NCBI RefSeq assembly: GCF_023078275.1
Contig: NC_062973.1
Coordinates: forward strand, 16,630,456 to 16,694,455
Origin: Leguminivora glycinivorella
Lineage: Eukaryota > Arthropoda > Insecta > Lepidoptera > Tortricidae
Length of the DNA: 64,000 nt
Direction of reading: 5' to 3'
The notes below the pieces were generated by a model. It was not told the origin of the DNA. It searched no databases and was given only the letters and a program-made list of their open reading frames with translations. The translations under genes were made by a program, and so were the position numbers. Shown in pieces: positions 1 to 11,345 of the stretch (positions are counted from its first letter, which is position 1; every line of letters begins with the position of its first letter).

Positions 1-628
1 CATTTTTTTCACTAATATAATTATGTATGATGTCATGTACCTAATCCTAAGAATACCTGTGTTTATGCTTTTTGTATCAGGGACATTTAAACTGGGACTG
101 CTTAAACTGGGAATGATTAATTCAATGGTGAATAAATTTACTGTGACATGTAATCTTATTAACCCGTTTTCTGTAAATTATTGTTTGCTTTAAGGTTTAA
201 TTGCGTAATAATGGTAGTAGAAGAAAACTAAAAAAAGCCAAGTGCGTATGTATAATAAACGTATTTTTATACGACGTTAAATACAGTCTGCGAAACGAAA
301 CGCCATCGAAACGCCGCAGAAATGTAGTCTGGCTCTGTCGCGCCAATACGTAAGAACGATAGAGATAGATAGCTACGAAAGATATTTTATCGTGAGCGTT
401 TGTGCATTCGGCTACGCGCACTGTTCTTTACAGTAGGTACTAGGTACACAATATAGTGCTAGTTCGCAAAGTAGTAAATCATGGATTTAAACACTCCCAT
501 CGGTCGTGTCTTAATTTATCGCCACTCGTTTCGAATGTTCTCTTTTCCGCACTTTTTTTTAAGGACCTTTTCCGCACTTGTCTCGTAGTACTACACAAAA
601 TTTGGTAGGTATTTAGTTCAAAACTTAC
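1..628. other. AT-rich flank, no gene recognised
   Basis: Probably intron 2 of P450 gene A if that gene continues to the left. No exon with a P450 motif, RNA gene or clear repeat structure was seen. Confidence 0.4.
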
Positions 629-1118
629 TTATATACAGCTTGTTTACAATCCAACACGATGTAACGCCGCCATGTTTAATAGCAAAATGGCCAAGAGATT
701 TAAACCAAACTTGCTTCCCTGAAATATACAAAATGCAATTTGACTTCTACTTTTCTTAATAAATTATCTCTATTTTGTTAAATACGTCTGTTGTTTTTCA
801 CGTGTCCCTTGAGAAATTTCTTAAAATGTTATTGTTTATAATTGGGTACTTATTTAAATTAGTTGGGGTCGAAAAACTGGCTCAAAGGGTAAACGGTGAA
901 CGGTAAAAGGTTTATCAAAGACAGCCAGACCATTTTATGAAGAAATTATGATCGAACTTACTGGCATCAGAATTCCTCATTAGATACGTATGACCGATAA
1001 TCGGGTACTGCTTAGCACTAATGGGAATCTCTCTATGGATCTGGTAAAGCTTTCGTCGCTGCCATCTGTAGCACACAACACTCACTAGTACACCTACCAA
1101 TAACAGAGACAAAAACAT
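629..1118 (-). CDS. Cytochrome P450 gene A, first two exons (partial)
   Basis: Microsomal monooxygenase of the insect P450 superfamily. Exon 1 is 962-1118: ATG at 1118-1116, an N-terminal hydrophobic anchor (about residues 2-16), a basic stop-transfer YRWQRRK, and the PIIGH proline hinge near residue 40. It ends in a GTAAGT donor with one base of a split codon. Exon 2 is 629-718, after a TTTCAG acceptor, and reads through VWFKSLG to NKLYI, ending in GTAAGT. Both exons match exons 1 and 2 of the complete paralogue at 14345-35721 in length, phase and sequence, and lie head-to-tail with it. Intron 1 is only 243 bp here against 2.8 kb in the paralogue. No exon 3 is visible in bases 1-600; in the paralogue intron 2 is about 740 bp, so the gene most likely continues left of the window. 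A truncated pseudogene cannot be excluded. Confidence 0.85.
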
Positions 1119-1210
1119 TGTTCTTGTAAGTATAGCCTATAGGTGACCACTTCACTGCATTGTTTTTATAATATTTTTTTAAATTTAATATTCAGTACTC
1201 CGCACAATAC

Positions 1211-1250
1211 CAGAACTGCAGTTGCATTGTATGACACTGTATTTAAATAC
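1211..1250 (-). promoter_or_regulatory. Core promoter of P450 gene A (TATA plus initiator)
   Basis: On the minus strand a TATTTAAAT box (1241-1249) follows GCGCTCG and is followed about 31 bp later by an initiator-like TGCAGTTC with its A at 1217. This predicts a 5' UTR of about 99 nt before the ATG at 1118. The same TATA sequence, spacing and GCAGTT initiator occur upstream of the paralogue at 35721, which is the main support. Inference from conservation and arthropod core-promoter knowledge; no transcript data. Confidence 0.6.
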
Positions 1251-1705
1251 GAGCGCTTGGTAGGTATACATTATAATTACCTACTTACTCGTAATATGTA
1301 AGACGCTGATGGTATGTTGTAGAGCTTTGGTTACCTAGGTTATCAAATTATCTAATGCGCGTACCTTATTATGACTACACGAAGGCGAACAGCATAACAC
1401 TGAAATTTCAGTAATTAAATTAGTATTTAATTTACATAACTGTTCCACACCGATATAGTCTACTTTACCATTTTTAAAATGTAAATTTTATAAAGTAGGT
1501 ATATACATATGTGGTACATACCACCGTGTTTCCGGTATCACTCAAAACCTCAGACACCCCAACTGATTTTTATTTATTTTTTTAACTTATCTACTTAGAG
1601 TATTCATCTTTTCATCTGATGTTTTTTTTTACATTGAATTTTTAATTTTCTCTACAGCTCTACTCCACTTTTAACTCTACACTCAATAAAATAACATCAA
1701 GATAT

Positions 1706-1915
1706 GCTACGCCGCGGTCCCGGGTTCGAATCCCGGTAAGGGCATTTATTTGTGTGATGAGCACAGATATTTGTTCCTGAGTCATGGATGTTTTCTATGT
1801 ATATAAGTATTTATATATTATATATATCGTTGTCTGAGTACCCACAACACAAGTCTTCTTGAGCTTACCGTGGGCCTCAGTCAATCTGTGTAAGAATGTC
1901 CTATATAATATTTAA
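1706..1915 (+). repeat. tRNA-derived SINE, 5'-truncated copy
   Basis: Starts inside the tRNA-like head at the B box (GGGTTCGAATCCCGG) and continues through the shared body (TTTGTGTGATGAGCACAG ... GTGGGCCTCAGTCAATCTG). It matches the more complete copies at 32848-33090 and, inverted, 36290-36527. The A-box half is missing. Confidence 0.75.
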
Positions 1916-2339
1916 ATATTTATTATTTTTGTTTATTTAAGATATAGCTCTATCGATTTTACTCTGGATTCTGAACAAATGGTTTTCAAGTTTTTAGTGT
2001 TAAGTGAAACACGGTGTATAGGTGTTTACTGTTTGGGTACAACAGTGCGTATATTTATTTATTATTATATTTTATTTTTGTGTTCTTTGGTTTCCAATGC
2101 ACCGCCTACAATCTTTTCTGCTTTGCCTTTAGTACCTAAGTAGATACTTAATGTGGCTCGTGGCATTTGGCATTAAGTTCGCATTTTGTACATTAAGTTT
2201 GTCTTTTGTGCAGTAAAGTTTAAATAAATTACAAAACGGACTCATTTAACCCATGGTTTATCAATGTCTAATTTGGGTACAAAGGTAAATACTGTAAATA
2301 GAAATGCTGACGCAGGTAAGTACGTAATTATTATTTTTA

Positions 2340-2590
2340 ATATACAGCAAGGATTATTTATATAGGATTTACAGTCTCCATATTAAGAATCGTACCTCAT
2401 TTTTTTTTAGCGCCAGCTATTAAATACTATATAATGCCGACAATTTTTTTTTTTTCAAAATGTGTATTGATGCGTGATATCATGATATTAAAATAAAGAA
2501 GCATGTCATTTGTTCTTATAAAAATAAAAACACGCGAAAATATTTCGGGAAAATATGATTTTGGCCACTTCCAGGCTGCGAACAGCACCC
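2340..2590 (-). repeat. Dispersed repeat, copy 1 of 2 in window
   Basis: Reverse-complement homology with 29395-29620: both share GGCCAAAATCATATTTTC-like, CATGATATCA and CAATACACATTTTGAAAAA segments in the same order. No coding capacity or termini recognised, so its class is unknown. Confidence 0.55.
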
Positions 2591-2635
2591 AGAAAATTGT
2601 TTTGAACTTAGTATGTTGAACAATTTCTGAAAAAA

Positions 2636-2690
2636 ACACGGAACCCTAAACTGAGCGTGGCCCGACACGCTCTTGGCCGGTTTTTTACTT
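2636..2690 (-). repeat. Terminal fragment of the GGAC-microsatellite repeat family
   Basis: The minus strand reads CCGGCCAAGAGCGTGTCGGG then CACGCTCAG and GGGTTCCGT, the same head as the longer copies at 6832, 38728 and 47514. Only about 55 bp is present. Confidence 0.7.
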
Positions 2691-4427
2691 ATTTTATGAG
2701 ATATTTGCTAGTCAAGTTATGGTTCCAATATTGTATGTTCGCGCCAAAAGATGAACAACGGTCAACTTATGGGCAAAGGCGCATTCATCACAGGAGCTTT
2801 GTATATCTAATTAGGATTTATTTAAGTTTATATTTGTATGAAAACGGGATTGTTCAACTAAAGAACCTGTAGGTACCTAAAACGTGAACTAGGAAAATTT
2901 ACTGGTTCATCTTTTAGGTTGGATTCCAATAAATGAATTTTATATCAAATCAGTTCGTTCAATTCATTAATGTCGTGTCCAAATCATGAACCAACTAAAT
3001 TGATTCATTCAAGTTTTAGTTTTTTTTTCTATTAAACTATTGCTGTTTATAATATTGTAAAACCATTTTATATTAATACCTATGCATTTACAATAGGGGT
3101 AAAGTTAACCTGTTTCCTACAAATGCTACTTTTGTCCCCGCCTGTTCATTTATTGGAGTTGCATCGTTCATTATTGGGCACATTATACTGACTTTATGCT
3201 GGTTCATCTATCGGGGTCAAATCGTTCAAAGACAGGGCACTCTGTTCAACTACTGGGAATTTTGACCCCTTTCAAGATATAACTAATCTTATAAAATTAC
3301 TGAATCATAATACGAGGCCCGAAAGTAGCTTATTCTAAACTCAATTAAATGCAGTAAGTATCACATAAAAATTATATTAAATATTAATTATATTATTTGT
3401 AAATGAATTAAGTAAGTAAGGAGAGGGATTTCTACCAGAAACTTTTGCACAGATTATAAATTGCGATGAATTTAAGCATTTTAATTTTAAACACAACAAT
3501 AGGTGATGTTGACAACACTTTGATCAATAAACTACCACGACAGCTTATTGCCCGGGCAATAACTATAGACATTACCCATGGCAATCACTAAAAAAAGGGT
3601 GGGCAATAAGTAAAAATTTTCAAATTTTGGTTCAGTCATTGCCCACAGCAATATTAGCTGTTAGGATTCAAAATGTAACACATATTTACATTAAAAACGA
3701 TGTACATTCTTTTAATCTGATCACATCTATGCAATAGAAGCTGAATGTCAAATAATCAACACACAAAAATAACCTTTAAGAAAGTAATAAGTTCTTAAGA
3801 AAAATGTTAATATGTTTACCTGTTTAATTAACACTTTCACCCATCTAGACAAAATCCACCATTACTATTAATTTGGAAAGAGTGTGGCCAATCGTCCATT
3901 TTAAATCTACTAAACATCAAATTACAGCACCAACTAGCGATTTCTAATCCAACTAGAATGATCCAAAGCCAAATTTAATAATGTTTTTCTTATAGTGGGC
4001 AATCACTGTCAGTGGGCAATCACACCCTGGTTTACCCTACATAATATAGAAAAAAATCCAAAGTTAGGAAATTCGCTTAGCTGTTCATCTTTTGGTGATT
4101 TTACCCTATATCGAATGCATACATTAAGACTTACAACAAACATATTCTGAAGAAGCACATTGTCTTACACATTCGTACATTTTAATTACAATACATACAA
4201 CTCTTTATCTTTAAATTATTATGTTCAATAATATATTCCTTGAAAGAATAGACAGTGTGTTAACTTGTTATTGTTTTCCTAAATTGTGATGCCTTTAGAC
4301 TTAGTATTTTGACTGGTATTACTTATAGGCATTATTTTTATATGTATGACCTTATTTGTTTCTTTTTCTTGCCCCAAAATACGAATAGCAATCCATAATC
4401 AGGCACCGAGGATATAACAGGCATAAG
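2691..4427. other. AT-rich intergenic DNA, no gene recognised
   Basis: No exon or RNA gene seen. Between 3540 and 4040 several short GGGCAAT(A/C)A motifs recur in both orientations, which may be a decayed element, but no termini or target duplication could be defined. Confidence 0.4.
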
Positions 4428-4435
4428 CTGTAAAT

Positions 4436-6357
4436 CAGTGTTGGCCGTAATCGGCAATTGCCATTAACCATTAATCAATTGCATTGGCCATTGATTTCAC
4501 AATTAATCAATTGCATTAATGGTAATTGCAATTAAATGTAATGGCCATTGAATTTTGCGAAGTTTAATGCCACTGATTGTCAATGCAATTATCTGATTAA
4601 TGCAATTAAAGTTAATAAAAATAAAAAACCGGCCAAGTGCGAGTCGGACTCGCCCACCGAGGGTTCCGTACAAACTTTCTTTCAAACTACCTAGTAAAAA
4701 TAATCTCATATTTTCATATAACTCTAATGACTTGACTAGAAGACAAAAGTATAGGCACTAATGAGTATTATTGTGTATAGCGCCATCTCCCGGTCAATTT
4801 GCTAACTAATTTGCGCGACCTGGTTTTTCAGGGATAATTCTTTATAATGTTAACCGATTTAAACAGATTTTACTTTATTGGACAGAAGATGGTTTACGTA
4901 ATATCTCGTATTAATTTGAAGTACGATATACATCCGCAAGGGTGGGTAAATTGAAAGTAAAAATCTGAAAAGTTATTTGTGAATAAAAAAAAAGTATTCA
5001 AAATAAAAACACAATTATATTTTTCCTGTAATATTTAGCATAAAACCAATGTTTACTAAAATTTTCATAATTTTTCGTTGGTAAACTTCGGAGATAAGGG
5101 GGGGGAACGGTATTTTTTTTTACATTTTCCTTCAAAATTCTTTTTTTTTCCACAACAAAAAAATTATAAAAAATAGCTTATTTACGTTCAATTTGAGCTC
5201 TTTCCAACGATACCCCACTTGACCTAGTAACTTGAAATTTACAGTTTGCCCCCCTTTCATTTTGGCCATTTTCTACAATTAAAATTAATATATTTAAAAA
5301 AATTCTACTTTCTATTTGTAGAGGTTTACAATGTTCATAACTATTCCAAATTTCAAGTTGATAGCATTAGTAGTTCTCGAGATATTTAGGAATGTGACAG
5401 ACGGACAGACAGACGGACAGAGTCGCACCATAAGGGTTCCTGTTGTACCTTTTTGGTACGGAACCCTAAAAAATTAATGATCATTGATTTCATTTGCAAT
5501 TATGTTTAATGCAATTAATTTATTTTTTTCATGATACTACTATTTTATTTAAAGTATTTAAAAATTATAAATCATATGAAAACAAACTTCTGTGAGTCAA
5601 TAAAGCCCAGCAGAATGACCCGTCCTAAACCCTGGCAGTGCCTAGAGGAACTCAGGTTTGGCGTGACATAGACACACGCTGTTTTCGTCATCCGACTCGT
5701 CTTGATGAGTACTTGAGTGAGCAGTACCTACTCGTAAGATAGAGCTGATGCTCAACCCTGGCTGTACCTAAGGGAACTCGGGTTTGGTGCAATATAGGCA
5801 AACGCAGTTTTCGTCATCAGACTCGTCTTGATGAGTACTTGGGTGAGCAGTACCCAAGATAGAGCTGATGTTCCCCTATGTGCAGTCAGGGTTCAGCTTC
5901 AGCTCTATCTTAGGTACTGCTCACCCAAATACTCATCAAGGCGAGTTGGATGACGAAAACGGCTTGTTTTTATGTTGCACTAAACCTGAGTTCCATTAGG
6001 TACAACCACAACTAGGGTTCACGAAGAGCAGTATAGAAATCTCAAAATAAATACCTACCTACTTAAAACTATTATACGTTTCGTCTTTTTAAAATTACAC
6101 ATTTTATTTTTGTTAATTGTTAATTGTCAATGACACTTTCAATTTACATTAGCAATTAATTTAATTTTTAATGGTTTGTGTAGCGATTAGCCATTAATCC
6201 TTTTCATTAATTTTTCGAAATGCATTAACGTTAATGGCAATTGGTGTTAATTGCAATTAACAATTAATTTTCCGTCAATTGTCAATGGTTAATGGCAATT
6301 AACGTTTTCAATGGTTAATTTTTAATGGTTAATTGCATTGACGTTCGGCCAACACAG
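4436..6357 (+). mobile_element. Non-autonomous hAT-type element, copy 1 (interrupted)
   Basis: Begins CAGTGTTGGCC and ends GGCCAACACAG (final CTG mutated to CAG). It is flanked by near-identical 8-bp direct repeats, CTGTAAAT (4428-4435) and CTGTAAGT (6358-6365), as expected for hAT. Subterminal arms are dense in degenerate CAATTGCCATTAA-like motifs, and the middle holds an imperfect inverted repeat around GATGAGTACTTGGGTGAGC. It is a close copy of 24918-25994 but carries an 850-bp insertion at 4623-5472. No transposase reading frame is visible. Confidence 0.85.
4623..5472 (+). mobile_element. Interspersed repeat inserted in the hAT element (GGTTCCGTAC family)
   Basis: Starts AACCGGCCAAGTGCGAGTCG and ends GGTACGGAACCCTAAAAA, with AGGGTTCCGTAC near the head forming an inverted repeat with the end. 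A short GACAGACGGACAG run lies before the 3' end. The insertion is proven by comparison with the uninterrupted copy at 24918-25994. Non-coding; family widespread in Lepidoptera, mechanism not evident from the sequence. Confidence 0.75.
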
Positions 6358-6831
6358 CTGTAAGTTCAGATGTTGGTTGCACAAGGTCGTGTATTATGTA
6401 AAAATAAAAGGCCTCCCAAGATCCACTCCAGGTTTTATTTCATGAAAATTTTACTGGTATTTTTTTTTCTATTTCAGTACACTGTTTTTAAGGAATCAGA
6501 AACCGAAAGTTTATTTGTAACACATAGGTTATTATTAGATCTTAGGTATAGGTATACATCTGAACAAAACTATGATTTGCCGGTTGGCTGCAAAACATCT
6601 TTATAATGAGGAGGCACACTCAAAGTTTATGACAGATGGCGCCACCTTAATAGTCCATTGCACAGATAAAGAATTTCATACTTGAGAGTGAGAAGATGAG
6701 AAATAAAAAATAAATAACGATATTATTATTAAAAAAAAAACACACTTATGTACTAAATTTATAAAAACACTAAAAACATCTGTATGTAAAAAGATCGTTA
6801 ATATATATATAATAATAATATAAAAAACCGG

Positions 6832-7400
6832 CCAAGAGCGTGTCGGGCCACGCTCAGTGTAGGGTTCCGTAGTTTTCCGTATTTTTCTCAAAAACTACTT
6901 AACCTATCAAGTTCAAAACAATTTTCCTAGAAAGTCTTTATAAAGTTCTACTTTTGTGATTTTTTCATATTTTTTAAACATATGGTTCAAAAGTTAGAGG
7001 GGGGGGGACGCACTTTTTTTTTCCTTTAGGAGCGATTATTTCCGAAAATATAAATATTATCAAAAAACGATCTTAGCAAACCCTTATTCATTTTCACCTA
7101 TCCAACAATATATCACACGTTAGGGTTGGAATGAAAAAAATTTCAGCCCCCATTTTACATGTAGAGGGGGTACCCTAATAAAACATTTTTTTCCATTTTT
7201 TATTTTTGCACTTTGTCGGCGTGATTCATATACATATTGGTACCAAATTTCAGCTTTCTAGTGCTAACGGTTACTGAGATTATCCGCGGACGGACGGACG
7301 GACGGACGGACGGACGGACGGACGGACGGACGGACGGACGGACGGACAGACAGACATGGCGAAACTATAAGGGTTCCTAGTTAACTACGGAACCCTAAAA
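6832..7400 (+). mobile_element. GGAC-microsatellite interspersed repeat
   Basis: Head CCGGCCAAGAGCGTGTCGGG, then AGGGTTCCGTAG; tail CTACGGAACCCTAAAAA. An internal GGAC tetranucleotide run of about 15 units lies at 7287-7347, followed by CAGACAGACATGGCGAAAC. Close copies lie at 38728-39296 and 47514-48070, and they differ mainly in the length of the GGAC run. Non-coding. Confidence 0.85.
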
Positions 7401-8348
7401 AGGAGGACCAAGATGTTAATATTTACAAAAAACAAAAACAACAAAATAAGTATTTCTGTAACCAATACATTGCCACTTCTAGTATCAGTAACTCAGCGTA
7501 CTTGCTGATCATACCATTTATGCCGTAAACAAAATACATGTCTATTACAAAAAATAGTCTAACATTAATAGCTAATAAGGTCGATTGCTGAATGTATACT
7601 AAGCTCATAGCAGATAAGAAACAGCCTCCATATTCTTGATACCTACGGTCTACTCACCCGTTATTCTGACCTGTACAGAGTGGTCTCCGTTGACTCACAT
7701 TTTTTTACGATTCCCGGGAATAAGTTAAACTGGGCCACAACCTACTCTTAACTGCCAAACGTTTTATGTACATTTAAGAACCGCACCACGGGTGCGTATC
7801 GATCGATATAACTTTTTTTGATATATTTTTAGTCGTTATAACGATCATTTGATATAATTGTTGAATCATATAACAACAAATAATATACTAACAAATTGTA
7901 TAATTCTCATTTGATATAATGATCATTTTTTCGAATAACATTTATTCTAACATACTTTGAGTATAATGCTTATTTCCTATAATTGACCGCAGCGAAGCAA
8001 GGGCTACGTTTTAACTCAAGCAATTTGCTTTTGTATGTCCGGATGTCTCGCTCTACAGCTCGCATTTCCCAACCGATTCGCGTGAAATTTTGCGACCAGA
8101 TTGTATGACTCAATAAAATTTTTTTGTCGTCCCAGATTTTGGAAATTGTTAAAAATGACAAAGTCATGGGGCCTCACGCCTTAATTTTTAGCCGTATCGA
8201 TATCTTAAAAGTCTCGTCTTTTAGATGCATGTATATAGAGTGCTTGACAAAAAAATCTGACGTTTTAGAACACAAGTTTAGACGGTAGATGTAAAAATAT
8301 GTAATTTTGCATGAGAATAAGCATTTTAATTTCGCCAATCTACGTATG

Positions 8349-8434
8349 TGTTATGGTGGCTCAGTGGTAAGTCACCGTGCTTTTTTTCAAATTTCTAATC
8401 ACCAAGTTCTGCGTTCGAATCCTCCAGGTGCCAT
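8349..8434 (+). repeat. tRNA-like SINE head
   Basis: GGTGGCTCAGTGGTAAGTCA resembles an A-box region and GCGTTCGAATCC an internal B box about 50 bp later. There is no proper acceptor stem or intact cloverleaf, so it is called tRNA-derived repeat rather than a tRNA gene. A similar segment lies in opposite orientation at 9006-9083. Confidence 0.5.
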
Positions 8435-9005
8435 AATTTTTGTATTTTTTTTTGCATTTGAATTTTATATTAATAATTATATTTTAACCAACTAAGCGAT
8501 ATATACATTTTATATACATATAATCATTTTTTTAGTAGAAAGTAAAATCCTGTTTGTTGATCGAAATTTGCATTTTTATGTCCGTATAATATTTTCCTCT
8601 ATTCAACCGATCCTCGTAAAATTTAATTATGTAACGAAACTATTTATATTTATTTTTTATGATCCAGTGTTTAATAATTTTGAAGTACAAAAAAAACTTA
8701 TTATTTATAAATAAATGTAGTGCCGAACATGGCAAAAATAAGTACTAACCAATTTGATTATAGAAAAGATGAGCTGAAATAATTATGATGCCTCTCCTAC
8801 AACGTCACGCCACAATATTCTCAGAGATGGCGTTAAACAGAAGATAAAAACTTACCTCGGAAAAATCAACAAAATTGTGTTTGACTAAAGAAAACGGAGT
8901 GGAGTCCCTCCGCGCGGCATAAGTGAAACTTCGTAACATAATTATGATAGCTGTCGGCAACAAGAAGAAAAATAATAAAAATAAAAATACAAAAAGTTTT
9001 GCATT

Positions 9006-9083
9006 TGCCGGGAATCGAACCTAGAAATATGACTAGCGTGAGGGCAAAAATGTACCATGAATGACACTGCACCACCGTGGTTT
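9006..9083 (-). repeat. tRNA-like SINE head, inverted
   Basis: The minus strand carries CCACGGTGGTGCAGTGTCAT then GGTTCGATTCCCGGCAAATG, i.e. spaced A-box- and B-box-like motifs. The T-arm is good but the rest does not fold as a tRNA by eye. Confidence 0.5.
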
Positions 9084-9159
9084 ATACTAAACAGTGCGAA
9101 TTTAAGAGTTATGTGCTGCCAACTTTCAAGTAGATTGAATTAGTGAGTTGGCGATACAT

Positions 9160-10790
9160 CGTAGTATTTAAAATAGTTGGGTTAGGGTTTTCTTCTGACC
9201 CTTAAAAGCGAAAATAGGAAACTCACTTCGCGGGCTAGCGTCGACACGTTTACAAAACAAAAATTGATAACTAAACGAAAATGGACGACGAGGGGCGAAG
9301 CCCACCGTCAAAAAGCCAACGTAGTACGTATTGAAAATAAATTAGGTTAGGGTCTTTTATACGACCCTTAAGAGTGAAAATAAGGGGGGGCTCGGGGGAC
9401 GCAGCCCCCCGAAAAAAAGAAAGACCAATTAAGTTTCCAAACTAAGTAAGGTTAGGGTTTTCTTGTGACACTGAAAAGCGAAAATAGGCAACCCACTTCG
9501 CGGGCTAGCGTCGACACGCTTACAAATCCAAAATTGATAAGAAAAACAAAACGGACCACGAGAGGCGAAGCATCCACAAGGGGGCTCGGGGGCGAAGCCC
9601 CCGCCAAAAATAAATACCAACGTAGTACGTATTGAAAATAAGTTAGGTAAGGGTCTTTTTTACGACGCTTAAGAGAGAAGATAAAGGGGGGGGGGTTCGG
9701 GGGGCGCAGCCCCCCGCAAAAAAGAAAGATCAATTGAGTATCCAAACTAAGTAAGGTTAAAGTTTTCTTGCGACCCGTAAGAGGGAAAATAAGGGGGGGC
9801 TCGGGGGGCGTAGCCCCCGCAAAATAGAAATACCGATTAAATATCCAAACTAAGTAAGGTTAGGGTTTTCTTCACCAAAAAGAAATAACACTTAGTACGT
9901 ATTGAAAATAAGTTAGGTTTTGGTTCTCTTGCGAAGTTTAAGACCGAAAATAGGGGGGGGCTCGGGGGCGCAGCCCCCGCAAAATAGAAATACCGATTAA
10001 GTATCCAAACAAAGTAAGTTTAGGGTTTTCTTGTGACCCTGAAAAGTGAAAATAGGCAGCCCACTTCGCGGGCTAGCGTCGACACCCTTAGAAATCGAAA
10101 ATTGATAACAAAACCAAAATGGATGACGAGGGGAGAAGCACCCACAAGGGGGGCTCGGGGGGCGAAGCCCCCCGCCAAAAAGAAACACCACGTAGTACGT
10201 ATTGAAAATAAGTTAGGTTAGGGTAAACTTGCGATGTTTAAGATCGAAAATAAGGGGGGGCTTGGGGGGCGCAGCCCCCCGCAAAATAGAAAGACCAATT
10301 AAGTATCCAAACTTAGTAAGGTTAGGGTGTTCTTGTGACCCTGAAAAGCGAAAATAGGCAACCCACTTCGCGGGCTAGTATCGACACGCTTACAAATCGA
10401 AAATTGATAAATAATCCAAAATGGACGACGAGGGGTGAAGAAAGAAATACCAACGTTGTACGTATGGAAAAGAAGTTAGGGTTTTCTTGCGGCGAAACAC
10501 CCACCCGGGGGCTCGGGAGAGGGGGGGGTGGGTAGCCCCCACGAAATACCAACGTAAAACCTATTGAAAATAAGTTAGTTTAAGGTTTTTTTGCGACGAA
10601 CAAGAGTGAAAAGAAGGGTGGGGGGGGGGGCGGCTTGGGGGCCCAGCCCTCGAAAAAAGAAAGACCTATTAAATATCCAAACTAACTTAGGTTAGGATTT
10701 TCTTGTGACGCTTAGAAGCGAAAAGCCCACTTTGCGGGCTAGCGTCGACACGATTACAAAACAAAAGTTGATAACAAAACCAAGGGCAGG
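9160..10790. repeat. Tandem G-rich hairpin array with TTAGG-like linkers
   Basis: Six to eight degenerate units alternate two linkers. One carries GTTAGGGTTTTCTTGTGACC and TTCGCGGGCTAGCGTCGACA; the other carries GTAGTACGTATTGAAAATAA. Most linkers are followed by a G-rich block such as GGGGGGCTCGGGGGGCGCAG closed by CCCCCC. Blocks start near 9385, 9582, 9684, 9793, 9954, 10147, 10253, 10506 and 10619. Each can form a GC stem of 6-7 bp with a three-base loop, and the G runs could also form quadruplexes. Short frames read through the units on both strands but vary with unit length, so coding is doubtful. Confidence 0.8.
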
Positions 10791-11214
10791 ACTATGATGC
10801 TTGCCATTTTATCACGTATCTACGCGGATAAAGCATCCGTCACGTTGTGGCAAGTTAGTCAGTGTGAGATTGACATAATTATGTCTTATCCACATTGATA
10901 AGTGATAAAAGTGCAAGCATGATAGCCCCACAGTTTTTATATGTTAAATGCAGTAATTGCCGTTAAGGGCTTGAGTTGAGTGCCTATAGCGTACGAGTAT
11001 ATGTCGCTTGAAACTGTTGCTGTCATGAGGTCACGACTTGACTGCGATAATCACTAATTAGCTTTCAGTTGTGCGTTCTCTAAGCATTTCGCGAAGGTCT
11101 ACAGCTCCCAGAGCCACTAGTAAATAAATGGTATAACACAAACTCTTTCTAGAGCACAGTTAGAATAAAAATAATGTACAATAAATTAGATCCATCATTT
11201 ACCAGAAAAGTAGA

Positions 11215-11345
11215 TTGGGTTAGAACTGTGACCCCCCTACACACAACGTGCTGCTACCAGAAAAATAGGTTAGGTTAGGTTTGAACTGTGACCCTTAAAC
11301 ATATGTACTGCTATCAGAAGAAAAGGTTGGGTTAGGTTAGAACTG
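11215..11345 (+). repeat. TTAGG-containing short tandem units
   Basis: Two to three units of the form CTGCTATCAGAA-n-TAGGTTAGGTTAG-n-AACTGTGACCC. The same unit occurs about five times at 43190-43440. The TTAGG motif equals the insect telomere repeat, but here it is only two or three copies within a longer unit. Confidence 0.7.

Noticed and set aside
8349..9083. Two tRNA genes in opposite orientation
   Set aside because: Only A- and B-box-like motifs are present; no complete acceptor and anticodon stems could be drawn, and similar heads recur as SINEs.
9429..10552. Conserved ~63-residue minus-strand reading frames in the G-rich array
   Set aside because: They recur because the DNA unit repeats; start context, length and frame vary from unit to unit.
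11215..11345. Telomeric TTAGG array
   Set aside because: Only two or three TTAGG copies within each longer unit, embedded in a transposon; not a telomere or telomere-directed retrotransposon.
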